This document shows positions 7,604-15,102 of a stretch of DNA of 20,796 nucleotides, piece after piece (the stretch's first letter is position 1; every line of letters starts with the position of its first letter). The stretch is from an uncultured SAR324 cluster bacterium. GTDB lineage: Bacteria; SAR324; NAC60-12. The position numbers were made by a program, and so were the translations under genes. The notes below the pieces were generated by a model, which was given only the letters and a program-made list of their open reading frames with translations, searched no databases and had not been told where the DNA came from. The stretch lies in contig CACERX010000027.1 of the NCBI GenBank assembly GCA_902562015.1, positions 1 to 20,796 of the forward strand, in the 5' to 3' direction.

Positions 7604-9292
7604 CTACATATTGATTACGGTTTCCATCATTTCATCAACAGTATTAATAAAGCGTGCGGAAGCTTCATAAGCTTTCTGATACTGCATCATATCTGTTAAT
7701 TCTTCATCCATATTTACTGCACTGATGGAGCTCCTGATTTCCTTGAACTGCCTGACCATGCTTTCCTGATGAGCCTGATCAGTTTTGTTTCTCTGGAGTT
7801 TCAAACCCATTCCCGTAAGAACTCCATTATAATACTCATCAAAAGTCATAGTTTCATCTCTCATAGTTGGCATTGTCTGCAGCTTGGCAATTTCCAGGGA
7901 AACCCTATTGTCTCCCGAAATCAAGTCTTTGCCTGTAGAAATGTTATTTGGATTCTCCCGTATCTGTTGACTTATATGAAAGTCTTCAGCTCCCTTGAGA
8001 GTGTCAAAAAAGCTGTTTAAACCAAGAACCTGAGTAACTCCCGATTGATCTTCGCCAAAAATGAATTTGTAGTCATGACCGCTTTGCAAAAGCATCGACC
8101 CATCTCCTTCAATTGATGCCTGAAGTAATTTAGGGTCATTTACAGTATGGTTCAAGCGTTTGACAATTTGTGGTAGAGTATCAACCCCTGATTGGATTTC
8201 CAACTCATAGGTTTCAAGTATTTCATTATGCGGATCAACTAAATGAAGCTGAAAGATACCATCTTTCAGGAATGGTAGCGGCTGATTCATTGCATCAGAA
8301 TTAAGTCCAAAAGTACTTTTCATCATATTTTTTGCTGAATTGATTCCCGTACCTGTAGCATGAATCTTGTTGACCTGTGCTGCAAGATTGAAGGCCATTT
8401 CATCCAAATTGTGCTGAAATTCCACAATTGTTTCATCTCGCATCCTCAACATTTCGCTCATCACACCTTCACGAAAAGTCCTCGTTAGATCACGTCGGTT
8501 GTTGTTTACTGAGACACCATCAACTCTAAGCATTCCAAGTTCACCACCCTTCATATTACCTTCCAGTTGATAGTGGTTATTGCCTTCAGCAAGTGTCCAA
8601 TCTCTTCCGATTATAACTGTAATGCGTCCATTGGGATCTTCAAAAGAATTCACATCCACCAATTCCGAAAGCTCTTCAATTGCCTGATTGCGAGCATCAC
8701 GCATATCGTTGGCATTTCGCTGCCCATCCTCGTATGTATTAATTTGCCGATTTAGTTCTGATACCTTCTTACCTAATTCATTTACTTTATTAATATTTGA
8801 AGACAACCTACCATTAATTTCAGTGCGTAATCCCTGAAGTTGGGAGTGCATTCCACGAAAACGTCGGGCCAAAATATCACTCTGGACTCTAACCTGTATT
8901 CTTGCTGATTCGGATTCAGGATTATTTGAAAGCTGACTCCAGGAATTCCAAAACTCATTTAGGGCATTGTGCAAACCGTTGCCCTCTATTTCACTGAAAA
9001 TAATTTCAATTTTCTGCAGAAATTCACCACGTGATCTGAACATTCCTGAACGCGGATTTTCCTGGAGAATCTTACGCTGTACAAATTTATCGTAAACACG
9101 AGTGGTTGGCTGGGCATCTGCACCTCCTCCTACGCCGGTTGGATCTGGTGCTGAAGTGCCTGAATCTACCTGCTGACGTGAGAACCCTTCAGTTTCCTGA
9201 TTGGCAATGTTGTGACCAACAGTATGCATTGCTCGCTGATTGATGCTCAGGGCACGTTGCCCCAGATTCAGCGAGCTGTTGAGCGAAGGCAT
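7604..9292 (-). CDS. flgK: Flagellar hook-associated protein FlgK (HAP1)
   Basis: FlgK forms the first junction ring at the hook tip. The 562-residue protein starts with the conserved D0 helix (SLNSSLNLGQRALSINQRAM), then HTVGHNIANQETEGFSRQQV (about 24-43), the rod/hook-type motif in which NIAN and GFSRQ are near-invariant. Next come a long coiled-coil region (about 100-200) and variable middle domains. The C-terminal signature reads SISAVNMDEELTDMMQYQKA followed by YEASARFINTVDEMMETV, as in other FlgK proteins. Length matches the E. coli protein (547). It lies between flgN, its likely chaperone, and flgL, the usual late-flagellar order. Confidence 0.96.
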   Translation of the reverse strand: MPSLNSSLNLGQRALSINQRAMHTVGHNIANQETEGFSRQQVDSGTSAPDPTGVGGGADAQPTTRVYDKFVQRKILQENPRSGMFRSRGEFLQKIEIIFSEIEGNGLHNALNEFWNSWSQLSNNPESESARIQVRVQSDILARRFRGMHSQLQGLRTEINGRLSSNINKVNELGKKVSELNRQINTYEDGQRNANDMRDARNQAIEELSELVDVNSFEDPNGRITVIIGRDWTLAEGNNHYQLEGNMKGGELGMLRVDGVSVNNNRRDLTRTFREGVMSEMLRMRDETIVEFQHNLDEMAFNLAAQVNKIHATGTGINSAKNMMKSTFGLNSDAMNQPLPFLKDGIFQLHLVDPHNEILETYELEIQSGVDTLPQIVKRLNHTVNDPKLLQASIEGDGSMLLQSGHDYKFIFGEDQSGVTQVLGLNSFFDTLKGAEDFHISQQIRENPNNISTGKDLISGDNRVSLEIAKLQTMPTMRDETMTFDEYYNGVLTGMGLKLQRNKTDQAHQESMVRQFKEIRSSISAVNMDEELTDMMQYQKAYEASARFINTVDEMMETVINM

Positions 9293-9344
9293 TGTGATGA
9301 ATCAGAATTATTAGATTTATTTGACAATTATGTTGAAAAGTGAG

Positions 9345-9827
9345 TCAAACTTCAGCACGAGGCATTATTCCGGTCCTTTTTTGTATCTTTCCCACTTCTG
9401 AATAAGTAGGAGGACCGTTCTGGAGCTGGCTTATAAATTGGAGTGAAGATTCAACCGATTTCAGACGTCCTGAAGACTGTATAGAATTTTCTTCCGCAAT
9501 TTCGCGAATATTTGCAATCATTAGTTTAAGCCTTTCAAAACACTTCTGGAGCGGTATGCTGTATTCATCGTCAGCCAGACCGATAATCACTCGTAACGTC
9601 AGATTCTTCGAATCTGTTTTCCAAGATTTGGAATATTGCTCCACGAGAAGAATCCTTTCCTTCTCAAGTTGGGCAGTAGCGCGTACGCATCGTGACTTCT
9701 CACCCTGAAGTTTAAGAAGTTCTGAACCACGTAACCTACCAAATCCCTCTGACTCTTTTTGTAACAAACGCAGCAAATTCTCATGTAACTCAATCTGCCG
9801 CTGCAAAATATCAAGCAACTCTCTCAT
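9345..9827 (-). CDS. flgN: FlgN-like flagellar export chaperone
   Basis: FlgN is a small cytosolic helical chaperone that delivers FlgK and FlgL to the export gate. This 160-residue protein is predicted almost entirely helical. It opens MRELLDILQRQIELHENLLR, and the heptad-like pattern and LLxLLxxE spacing are typical of the weakly conserved FlgN family. A Lys/Glu-rich segment (LQGEKSRCVRATAQLEKERI, about 46-65) follows. Assignment rests on size, helix content and position between flgM and flgK, the standard flgM-flgN-flgK-flgL order, rather than on invariant residues. The last 20 or so residues are polar and may be flexible. Confidence 0.82.
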   Translation of the reverse strand: MRELLDILQRQIELHENLLRLLQKESEGFGRLRGSELLKLQGEKSRCVRATAQLEKERILLVEQYSKSWKTDSKNLTLRVIIGLADDEYSIPLQKCFERLKLMIANIREIAEENSIQSSGRLKSVESSLQFISQLQNGPPTYSEVGKIQKRTGIMPRAEV

Positions 9828-9889
9828 AATTTAAAAATACAATTTGTTGACCTGCAAAAACTACCAGCTTGCTGCTAACATTATCTATT

Positions 9890-10186
9890 TCAGGAAATGT
9901 CTTCCTGAAAAGCATCTTCAAGCATTTTTTTGGCAAGTTTTTCAGAATCTACCTTGTATTCACCGCTCTTGATTCTATCTTTTAACTCAGCAACCCTGTC
10001 TGTTCGAACTTCAGGCTCTGAATTTATTAGACTTTTTATTTTGTTCATAACAAAAGTTGAAGTCTTAACAGGAGGTTCACCTGAACCCGTTAGCGCACCT
10101 GCTCTTTCTGCGGCTTTCTGGTTGTCCTTACCTGTACCCCCTTTTACACCATGAAATTCGGGAGGCTGTTGACCTGTGATTTTCAT
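9890..10186 (-). CDS. flgM: Anti-sigma-28 factor FlgM
   Basis: FlgM holds sigma-28 (FliA) inactive until the hook is finished and FlgM is exported, which then switches on late flagellar genes. The 98-residue protein has a disordered, Gly/Lys-rich N-terminal half (MKITGQQPPEFHGVKGGTGK) and a C-terminal sigma-binding helical region. That region contains VRTDRVAELKDRIKSGEY and KVDSEKLAKKMLED, a close match to the conserved FlgM pattern R-x-x-x-V-x-x-L-x-x-x-I-x-x-G-x-Y. Translation starts at an ATG with AAAGGTGG just upstream. It is preceded by a long leader and a sigma-28-type promoter, so it probably responds to the factor it inhibits. fliA is not in the window. Confidence 0.93.
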   Translation of the reverse strand: MKITGQQPPEFHGVKGGTGKDNQKAAERAGALTGSGEPPVKTSTFVMNKIKSLINSEPEVRTDRVAELKDRIKSGEYKVDSEKLAKKMLEDAFQEDIS

Positions 10187-10470
10187 AATCCACCTTTCAT
10201 TTTAAATAGTTCAGTTACCCAACTCCACGGGAACGTCCGGTGTATGCCGACAAGCACCCCCGCAGACTCTGCTAAGCATATCAATTTAAAGTACAGTTTG
10301 CCCAGCAGAGAAGACCCATAGGGCTTGTAAATAAACAGATTTCAAGCAGTAATTTTAACTTAGCTGGAAAAACCATTATTTACTACTTTATTCTTGGGCC
10401 TTATAAGATGTTTTAATTAATCGGGATATTCTATTTTCTCATCCTTCATAAGTCACTAAAACACCTTATT
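10187..10470 (-). promoter_or_regulatory. Long (~280 nt) leader between sigma-28 promoter and flgM, with inverted repeats
   Basis: No gene is called here, yet the region from about 10215 to 10325 is visibly richer in G and C than neighbouring spacers. It contains CTCTGCT (10267-10273) opposite AGCAGAG (10304-10310) with a 30-base loop, a CCC-ATA-GGG mini-hairpin near 10315-10323, and a GGTG/CACC hairpin in the segment 10230-10255. A 22-codon minus-strand mini-ORF (10279 to 10211, starting MLSRVCGGACRH) overlaps the structured part but lacks a Shine-Dalgarno site. It could be a structured 5' leader, a small RNA or a leader peptide. I could not match it to a known riboswitch class. Confidence 0.4.
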
Positions 10471-10474
10471 GTAT

Positions 10475-10502
10475 TCATCGGCAGATCAGTCAAAAAACTT
10501 TA
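10475..10502 (-). promoter_or_regulatory. Sigma-28 (FliA-type) promoter driving flgM and downstream late flagellar genes
   Basis: On the minus strand TAAAGTTT (10502-10495) is followed after 12 bases by GCCGATGA (10482-10475). The enterobacterial sigma-28 consensus is TAAAGTTT, an 11-base spacer, then GCCGATAA. The -35 is perfect, the -10 matches 7 of 8, and the spacing is one base long. It lies immediately after the flgJ stop codon and points toward flgM-flgN-flgK-flgL, the genes expected under sigma-28. Transcription should start near 10468. Confidence 0.8.
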
Positions 10503-10512
10503 GATATTTTTG

Positions 10513-10833
10513 TTATTTATTTAAATTAGATTTTAACTGCTGAAAAATTATTTCTCCAAGACCCAGTCTACCTGATTTAGCCGAAAGAATAGCGTACTGT
10601 TCATCTAACATTGATCTAAACATTTTTTCACCTTCAGACTTTTTTATAAAATCAGACTCCAATGAAGTCTTACGCATTGTTTTCAGCATCTGCTGAATAA
10701 ATATTGCTTCAAATTCATTTGCGGCTTCGCGAAGCTTGGCTTCGTCATCCTTACCTTTTGCATCAGGAAGATTCCTTGACTGATCCATACGCATTCCCAA
10801 CGCTGAAAGAGGTAATGGCATAAGAGCTTTCAT
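10513..10833 (-). CDS. flgJ: Flagellar rod-binding protein FlgJ (N-terminal domain only)
   Basis: FlgJ caps the growing rod in the periplasm. The 106-residue protein corresponds only to the rod-capping domain and lacks the C-terminal muramidase domain of enterobacterial FlgJ (313 residues). Such single-domain forms are common outside the gammaproteobacteria and need a separate lytic enzyme. The family block is clear: LREAANEFEAIFIQQMLKTM (about 35-54), EGEKMFRSMLDEQYA (68-82) and RLGLGEIIFQQL near the end. It lies six bases after flgI, so the two are almost certainly co-transcribed. A sigma-28 promoter starts right after its stop. Confidence 0.92.
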   Translation of the reverse strand: MKALMPLPLSALGMRMDQSRNLPDAKGKDDEAKLREAANEFEAIFIQQMLKTMRKTSLESDFIKKSEGEKMFRSMLDEQYAILSAKSGRLGLGEIIFQQLKSNLNK

Positions 10834-10839
10834 AATTTT

Positions 10840-11955
10840 TTAACGAATAACTAGTTCAGCATGTAGCGCTCCCGCAGTTTTGACAGCCTTAAGAACTTCA
10901 ATTAAATCTTTACTAGATGCTCCAATTTTATTAAAACCATCAACAATTTCCTTAAGATCAGCGCCTCCTTTCAACATAAATACATTGGACGCTAAAGTTG
11001 TTCCCTCTGTTTGCACACCTTCTTCTCCCTGAGCGTTTGGAGATGGCAACTTGACCTGGATGTTTAAACCATTTTGAGAAATGGCAATTGGTGAAATCCT
11101 TACGCTCCCACCCATTACTACTGTACCTGAACGCTCATCAAGCACAACTTTGGCAGTATGATCCGGTGATATTTCTAAATTTTCTATGAATGATACCAGC
11201 TCAACCGTGTTACCTAGGTAACTGTCTGGCACTGATACTTCAACAGTGCCTGCATCCTGTGCGCGAGCACTACGAATTCCTAACTTCTGATTAATCAGCT
11301 TTGCCAAGCGGAAAGCAGTAGTGAAATCTGGAGAGTGTAAATTCATAAAAACTCGTGCGCGACTGTTTAGATTTAAATTTATTTCACGTTCAACTATGGC
11401 TCCGCCCAGTACCTGTCCTACTGAGGCCACCATCCTCGACCCAACCGGAAGGTTAACCAGTTCCTCTGGGGGAAGTGCATCAGCCCTGCTAACCCCTTTT
11501 GGAATTCCGGCAATGGGGCCCTGACCAACTGCATATACTAGCCTATCAGGCCCGCGTAAGGGAGCCATGATCAGGATTCCACCACGAAGGGATACTGCAT
11601 CACCTATCGTTGCAACTGTTATATCCAAACGCTGTCCTGATTTAGCAAAGGCTGGTAACGTTGCTGTCAGCCAAACAGCAGCTATACTACGTCCCAAAAT
11701 GTCCCGACTTTCTAAGCTTATACCAATCCTTTCCAAAGCGTTTACTATAGGCTTTCGTGAAAGCAGACTTTCTTGAGAATCACCAGTTCCGTCCAAACCG
11801 ACAACAATCCCGAATCCGATCAGTTCGTTATCACGAGCTCCTCTCAACGCTGCCACATCTTTAACACGCACTCCACATACTGGAGTCGAAATCAATGCTG
11901 CTACGAAAAAGAGTAGAAGCAATTTGCCCAATCGAATAATTCTACAAAAGTTCAT
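10840..11955 (-). CDS. flgI: Flagellar P-ring protein FlgI
   Basis: FlgI forms the periplasmic P ring around the rod and is secreted by Sec. The 371-residue protein has an N-terminal signal peptide: a basic start, then GKLLLLFFVAALISTPVCG at about 11-29. The mature part opens VRVKDVAALRGARDNELIGF, the conserved P-ring beginning, followed by GIVVGLDGTGDS. Other family blocks include DITVATIGDAVSLRGGILIM, the region around GPIAGIPKG, VVLDERSGTVVMGG, and the C-terminal EIVDGFNKIGASSKDLIEVL. Length is the family norm (E. coli 365). It is first in the minus-strand flagellar block. flgH (L ring) and flgG are not adjacent within the window. Presence of a P ring points to a Gram-negative envelope. 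Confidence 0.96.
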   Translation of the reverse strand: MNFCRIIRLGKLLLLFFVAALISTPVCGVRVKDVAALRGARDNELIGFGIVVGLDGTGDSQESLLSRKPIVNALERIGISLESRDILGRSIAAVWLTATLPAFAKSGQRLDITVATIGDAVSLRGGILIMAPLRGPDRLVYAVGQGPIAGIPKGVSRADALPPEELVNLPVGSRMVASVGQVLGGAIVEREINLNLNSRARVFMNLHSPDFTTAFRLAKLINQKLGIRSARAQDAGTVEVSVPDSYLGNTVELVSFIENLEISPDHTAKVVLDERSGTVVMGGSVRISPIAISQNGLNIQVKLPSPNAQGEEGVQTEGTTLASNVFMLKGGADLKEIVDGFNKIGASSKDLIEVLKAVKTAGALHAELVIR

Positions 11956-12363
11956 TAATCATAATTAATGTTAAAATTCCGTTTTAGATTCCAAAATTGT
12001 AATACAAGTTCAATGCCAGAAATGAGTAGTTTTTCTATTGAGTAATTACAAGCAAAATTTGCTTATTCTAGTGCATTTTACCGACAAAAAATTTTAGGTA
12101 AATTACTCCTAATAACCTCAAGTGAGCCCCAACAATTTGCAGACATAAAATATTGGCTAAAGCAGAAGGTAAGTATTTCAATGACTTTATAAAAGACTAT
12201 CACCAGTTGATAACAGGGAGTCTACTTAAAAAATTGAATTAATGGGTTACTCAGCTTTTAACCAGAAAAGGATGTTAATTTTGGACTTTAATACACTGGT
12301 CTGTTTTCTGCATTGTTTTCGCTGGACCAAAAATTTAAATAAATCCAGCACTAGAGGATTAAA
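11956..12363. other. Divergent intergenic region between flgI and an unknown small gene
   Basis: This is about 410 AT-rich bases without a supported gene. On the flgI side there is a sigma-54-like site (listed separately). Around 12194-12223 there is a nested dyad: TATCA (12198-12202) opposite TGATA (12208-12212), flanked by AGACT and AGTCT. It could be an operator, but AT-rich dyads arise easily by chance. Confidence 0.45.
12003..12019 (-). promoter_or_regulatory. Candidate sigma-54 promoter upstream of flgI
   Basis: Read on the minus strand the site is CTGGCATTGAACTTGTA, against the sigma-54 consensus YTGGCACGRNNNTTGCW. The -24 GG is present and the spacing is correct. The -12 dinucleotide is GT instead of GC, which weakens it. 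It sits about 48 bases before the flgI ATG, the right place and direction. Middle-class flagellar genes use sigma-54 in several bacterial groups. No activator site was identified. Confidence 0.33.
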
Positions 12364-12738
12364 ATGGAAATGGTTTTATTAATTTTCTGCCTTACTTCGG
12401 TAATTATTACATCAGTGATAGTCGCAGTAGAATTAAGAGGAGAAAAAACAATGTCAAAGCAGTCTTTCAAAGGTGAGAAAAATGACGACAGTTTCTATGG
12501 AAGAAAGATTCTGGCTCAAGATATAAAGACTAACGAACAATTACGCAATAGAGTCTTCGAAACCCTGGATCTCCAGTTGAATAAGCTTGGCTATAATTCA
12601 AAGGAACCAAAACTCCGTTTCATAAATGATACTTTGAACAGTGACTACACTGAACTTACAGAACTTAGCTCCAACGAACTTCAAGCAGCATTTAGTGCAA
12701 TTATTCTAGCTAGGGAGTCTAATGAAATTGCTGCCTGA
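12364..12738 (+). CDS. Unknown small protein with N-terminal hydrophobic segment (two possible starts)
   Basis: I do not recognise this 124-residue protein. From the ATG at 12364 it begins with a membrane helix of about 23 residues (MEMVLLIFCLTSVIITSVIV). A hydrophilic, probably helical domain follows, with LRNRVFETLDLQLNKLGYNS in the middle and a C-terminal helix LSSNELQAAFSAIILARESN. A second ATG at 12451 (MSKQSFKGEK) has a better ribosome-binding site (AAGAGGAG) and would give a 95-residue soluble protein; the first also has an AGAGGA. Both may be used. It is divergent from flgI and convergent with the gamma-carbonic-anhydrase gene. A flagellar link is only a guess from position. Confidence 0.6.
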   Translation: MEMVLLIFCLTSVIITSVIVAVELRGEKTMSKQSFKGEKNDDSFYGRKILAQDIKTNEQLRNRVFETLDLQLNKLGYNSKEPKLRFINDTLNSDYTELTELSSNELQAAFSAIILARESNEIAA

Positions 12739-13102
12739 ATCTCCAATATGAGATATATTTAGGTGCAAAATTTAATTCAAATATTTGCATCTCTTCCCGC
12801 CCTTTTGAAGGCAATTCATTGCTTAAAGGAATTTTTACACCACCGCAATAAATAATAAATATACAAAAGTATCCTATTCCGACTGAATTCATTGTCCCTC
12901 TGAAATAATCTTTTTGACATTTTGAATTTCAATAAAAAAAATTTTTAACTCAGTCAAAAAAATTTCTTAATATCAAGCTTAATGAACGTTGTAAGCCTCT
13001 GTTTGCTGAAACCGCAAATGAAAATTTAGGCTCTAAATAGACCAGCTTCCGAAGAAAATAATATAAGCAGTAAGACTAGTTGATGTATTGAAACAACCAA
13101 AT
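12739..13102. other. Convergent intergenic region with AT-rich inverted repeats; no gene seen
   Basis: About 360 bases lie between two converging genes. Just after the 12738 stop is a weak stem: GAGA and TGCAAA (12750-12769) opposite TTTGCA and TCTC (12784-12793), without a T tract. Further on, TTTTTGAC (12911-12918) is an exact 8-base inverted repeat of GTCAAAAA (12953-12960) around an A/T-rich loop of 34 bases. Either may end transcription, but neither is a standard rho-independent terminator. No open frame here looks coding. Confidence 0.4.
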
Positions 13103-13624
13103 TCATACAACGGAGCTCTTTTCCCTGTAGCTGATCGATCTTTTAACATATATTTTAGCGGACTTCCTAATATTATGTAGTATACTTTCATCGTAAGTCT
13201 TTTTAATCTTGGCAGGTGAACCTACAACCATGGAAAATTCCGGAATTTCCATTCCCTCTAGCAAAACAGCCCCAGCTCCGATTATGCTTCCCCTTCCAAT
13301 TATTACTCCATTCATTATAATCGCACCCATTCCAATCAGACAATCATCTCCAATTTTACACCCGTGCAGTACACAATGGTGCCCTATTGTTACTCTATTA
13401 CCTAAAACCAATGGAAATCCTGGATCGGCGTGTCCCATGCTTAAATCCTGTATATTTGACTCATTACCAATAGTAATGTTTTCCATATCTCCCCGAAGAA
13501 CGGTGTTAAACCATACTGATGATTTTTCTCCTATTTTCACCCTACCAATAAGGCTTGCATTAGGTGCAACGAAAGAAGTTTCGTTAATTTCAGGAGTGGA
13601 ATTTTCGAAATTATATAATGTCAA
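13103..13624 (-). CDS. Gamma-carbonic-anhydrase-family protein (left-handed beta-helix)
   Basis: The 173-residue protein has the hexapeptide-repeat left-handed beta-helix of the gamma carbonic anhydrase/YrdA/PaaY group, probably trimeric and cytosolic. Metal and active-site residues of the family are in place: LRGD (R44, D46), NIQD (Q59), H65 in MGHAD, and H82 and H87 in VTIGHHCVLHGC. The repeats continue through IGDDCLIGMGAIIMNGVIIG and GAGAVLLEG, then the usual tail VVGSPAKIKK. Many relatives bind zinc or another metal, but not all hydrate CO2, so the substrate is open. It lies 70 bases after the VWA gene on the same strand and may be co-transcribed with it. Confidence 0.9.
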   Translation of the reverse strand: MTLYNFENSTPEINETSFVAPNASLIGRVKIGEKSSVWFNTVLRGDMENITIGNESNIQDLSMGHADPGFPLVLGNRVTIGHHCVLHGCKIGDDCLIGMGAIIMNGVIIGRGSIIGAGAVLLEGMEIPEFSMVVGSPAKIKKTYDESILHNIRKSAKIYVKRSISYREKSSVV

Positions 13625-13694
13625 AGCAGGGATAAAATTTAGTTTTAAATCAATTATTTTTAATTATATAGGATCAGAAATTTCATCACCCGAG

Positions 13695-14900
13695 TCAACC
13701 TTCTAAAGCCTGCATACGAACTTTTCCTGACTGTATCAACGTCAACTGGCGTACAAGATTTCTGAGACTTATTAAGTTATGTGCCGATGTAAAAAAATCA
13801 ATATATGGCATTGCCGCCTGCATTCCGCGAGTATTAGGCTTAAAACCTGGGCTTCCTTTCAATGGGTTTAACCACAGAACATATCTGGAATTTTTATGTA
13901 AATAATACATATTGTTTGCTAGTAAATCTACTTCTCCAGTATCCCAGCCATCACTGATTATAAGTATAACAGTCTGAGAATCAACTAACTTGCTTCCGTA
14001 ATTTGAGACAAATTGTTCAAGTGATGCTCCAATTTTCGTCCCTCCGGACCAGTCTTTTACTGTTCTGGAAAGGTAATCAAGTGCATTTGAAAGCTCTTCA
14101 TCACGTAAGATATACGTGATACGATGAAGTGATGTCCCAAAAACAAAGGTTTCAATACGCTTGTAAACACTTTGGAATGCATAAATAAACTGGATCAGAA
14201 AACGACTGTAAAGATCCATCGACTTGCTCACATCACATAGCAAAACAAGTTTTAAGCGCTGTCGCCTGCGTCGGTTATAAGCCAAATCCAATATTTCACC
14301 TCCTCGACGCAAACTAAGGCGCATGGTTCTGCGGAAATCAAAATTCTCCCTCTTTTTTGTTTCCATTGTACGCCGGCTGAATCTGGTAGCCAGGACTCTG
14401 CCTAATTCATTGATGAGGCGCATTACTTCTGAGAGCTCATCTGCCTGAAATGTACTGAAATCACGCTCAGATGAAGTTTCAAAAGGACTGTAACCTGCAG
14501 ATTCTTTTTCCTCTTTACTAGAATCATCATCGCTCAGCCAATCACTAATCGAAACAAAAGATTTGGTTTTTGTTGTATGTTCAATTGTTATTACTGAGGT
14601 ATCTTCCTGCTTTGCACTAGAATTGTGAGAAAGATTTTCAGCATTATTCCAGACATTCCAGAATGGATAGAAATTTTCATCAAATATTTCCTGTTCCTTA
14701 GTACTCTTTGCCAGTGTGGTACGGAGAGCCATTCTGAAAATATTTTCATTTTTAAAGTCCAACTCCTCTAGTGCCCGCAAAGCATCCATCTGCTCCCCAA
14801 TGCCAGGATTTAGGCCTTTCAAGCGCATATGACGGCAGAATCCAACCAAGTTTGCACTCAATTCACCGCGAAGGGCTACATTTTCGTAAACTGAATCCAT
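13695..14900 (-). CDS. CoxE-like von Willebrand factor A domain protein
   Basis: The 401-residue protein has an N-terminal helical region (about 1-85) with LRALEELDFKNENIFRMALR. A long acidic, low-complexity linker (95-150) follows, then a basic stretch (about 178-215), and a C-terminal VWA domain. The metal-dependent adhesion site is complete: DVSKSMD (D223, S225, S227), T288 in SGGTKIG, and D317 in IISDGWDTGE. This matches the CoxE-type family, in which the VWA protein works with a MoxR-type AAA ATPase (CoxD) to mature or remodel a target enzyme. No such ATPase is next to it in the window. The neighbour downstream is the gamma-carbonic-anhydrase-like gene, a possible client by position only. 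Confidence 0.85.
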   Translation of the reverse strand: MDSVYENVALRGELSANLVGFCRHMRLKGLNPGIGEQMDALRALEELDFKNENIFRMALRTTLAKSTKEQEIFDENFYPFWNVWNNAENLSHNSSAKQEDTSVITIEHTTKTKSFVSISDWLSDDDSSKEEKESAGYSPFETSSERDFSTFQADELSEVMRLINELGRVLATRFSRRTMETKKRENFDFRRTMRLSLRRGGEILDLAYNRRRRQRLKLVLLCDVSKSMDLYSRFLIQFIYAFQSVYKRIETFVFGTSLHRITYILRDEELSNALDYLSRTVKDWSGGTKIGASLEQFVSNYGSKLVDSQTVILIISDGWDTGEVDLLANNMYYLHKNSRYVLWLNPLKGSPGFKPNTRGMQAAMPYIDFFTSAHNLISLRNLVRQLTLIQSGKVRMQALEG

Positions 14901-14915
14901 TTAAAGATCTAAACC

Positions 14916-14938
14916 TAAAAACTGTTTTTTAGTTTTTA
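14916..14938. repeat. 8-base inverted repeat upstream of the VWA gene
   Basis: TAAAAACT (14916-14923) and AGTTTTTA (14931-14938) are perfect inverted copies separated by seven bases. The site is 16 bases before the VWA start on the minus strand, where an operator or leader hairpin could act. It is A/T-rich, so chance is a real alternative. Confidence 0.4.
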
Positions 14939-15102
14939 AAAGCATTAGGTAATTTTGTAACTGGTTTAATTATCTTGATTTGGTTTAGAGATTCAACAAT
15001 GCGTGTCATTTTTGATCAAAAGGTATAAAAATTTCACTTTGGTAAGCTAATTTCTTTCAATAAATTCACTATTAATCACTTCCAATTTTTTTAACTCACA
15101 CC

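Noticed and set aside
10295..10310. GGGCAAAC on the minus strand resembling part of the GEMM-I c-di-GMP riboswitch
   Set aside because: The other conserved GEMM-I segment (GACGCAAAGCC) and its tetraloop/receptor layout are missing; an 8-base match is not enough.
12060..12090. TAAAATTTTTTGTCGGTAA on the minus strand as a sigma-28 promoter for flgI
   Set aside because: The spacing between the elements is far too short and the -10 is poor.
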